A stretch of 12,999 nucleotides of DNA, taken from JBAZYZ01 sp964361185. GTDB lineage: Bacteria > Patescibacteriota > Minisyncoccia > Phycocordibacterales > VMEP01. Each line of letters begins with the position of its first letter. Position 1 is the stretch's first letter. Both the position numbers and the translations under genes were made by a program. The DNA is taken from contig CAYHZS010000023.1 in the NCBI GenBank assembly GCA_964361185.1, positions 1-12,999 on the forward strand, given 5' to 3'. Positions 12,650 through 12,999 of the stretch are shown here, piece after piece. A model generated the notes under the pieces. The model had not been told where the DNA came from, searched no databases, and worked only from the letters and a program-made list of their open reading frames with translations.

Positions 12650-12765
12650 TCAAATGTTAAATTTTAAATTTCAAAATAATTTTACATTGAATTAATTTTT
12701 TAAACATTGATAGATTTAGGCATTGTTTTAAAATTTTAAATTGGAAATTTATCATTCCGTAAATG
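12650..12765. repeat. AT-rich heptad array before PheS
   Basis: TCAAATG, TTAAATT, TTAAATT and TCAAAAT follow each other exactly at 12650-12677. The rest is A/T-rich with related words (for example TTAAATTGGAAATTTATCATT near 12738) that recur in reverse orientation around 7487-7510. Confidence 0.55.
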
Positions 12766-12767
12766 GC

Positions 12768-12795
12768 TGGAAAAACGTTTGTTTTTAAGTATAAT
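12768..12795 (+). promoter_or_regulatory. PheS promoter, probably leaderless
   Basis: A perfect TATAAT (12790-12795) ends seven bases before ATG 12803. A weak -35 (TGGAAA, 12768-12773) is 16 bases upstream. No Shine-Dalgarno is present. Confidence 0.7.
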
Positions 12796-12802
12796 CTAGC
12801 TT

Positions 12803-12999
12803 ATGGATAGAGATTCGGTTAATACTCAAACAAGAGGGCATCTGCACCCCATAACGCACGTTATTAATGATATCGTGCGTATTTTCGACGGAATGGGTTT
12901 TACCGTGGCTGACGGACCGGAAGTGGAAACCGAGCATTATAATTTTGACGCTTTAAATGTTCCACCGAATCATCCCGCGCGCGATATGTGGGACACGTT
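12803..12999 (+). CDS. pheS: Phenylalanine-tRNA ligase alpha subunit, 5' part
   Basis: The first 65 codons of PheS, the catalytic subunit that charges tRNA-Phe; the gene runs off the right edge. After only a dozen residues the catalytic core begins: GHLHPITHVINDIVRIF (12-28), GFTVADGPEVETEHYNFDALNVP (about 32-54) and HPARDMWDT, all diagnostic. Most bacterial PheS proteins have roughly 90-100 residues before this point, forming a coiled-coil domain that contacts tRNA-Phe. Here an in-frame TAG (12797-12799) lies two codons before the ATG and the promoter lies on top of it, so the N-terminal domain is absent from this reading frame rather than overlooked. Confidence 0.93.
   Translation, partial: MDRDSVNTQTRGHLHPITHVINDIVRIFDGMGFTVADGPEVETEHYNFDALNVPPNHPARDMWDT

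Overview
The window reads as a scaffold from a small-genome bacterium of the Candidate Phyla Radiation (Patescibacteria, perhaps Parcubacteria). This is an inference. It rests on compact housekeeping genes, a split transketolase, shortened translation factors (RF1, EF-Ts, PheS), absence of Shine-Dalgarno sequences before every start, -10 boxes lying directly on start codons, and many short AT-rich repeats between genes. UGA looks like an ordinary stop codon. A run of 10 N (8662-8671) marks a scaffold gap.

Layout. 2-1174: end of the transketolase N-terminal subunit and the complete C-terminal subunit (+). 1219-2211: a PfkB-family sugar kinase on the minus strand, sharing a bidirectional terminator with transketolase. 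2376-4850: class II aldolase, a D-2-hydroxyacid dehydrogenase and an unknown one-TM protein (+), divergent from the kinase. 4914-5585: ribosomal protein L25/CTC. 5705-7093: a secreted coiled-coil protein with a C-terminal lytic transglycosylase domain. 7174-7434: L31. 7604-8581: RF1. After the gap, 8750-10515: S2, EF-Ts and a small membrane protein. 10516-11102: a non-coding block with heptad repeats, a duplicated hairpin and an unusual tRNA locus. 11103-12647: a membrane family 2 glycosyltransferase. 12803-end: start of PheS.

The genes form two themes. Sugar-phosphate metabolism (transketolase, kinase, aldolase, hydroxyacid dehydrogenase) fills the first third; translation (L25, L31, RF1, S2, EF-Ts, tRNA-Thr, PheS) fills most of the rest, with two envelope genes between.

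The most unusual object is at 10793-11067. A complete tRNA-Thr(UGU) lies inside the anticodon loop of a second tRNA whose 5' and 3' halves still match each other in both acceptor and anticodon stems. That outer tRNA also carries a hairpin in its variable region, and its 5' end is duplicated just upstream around another hairpin. The second general theme is 7-bp periodic repeat arrays at gene borders, some of which supply stop codons or abut start codons.
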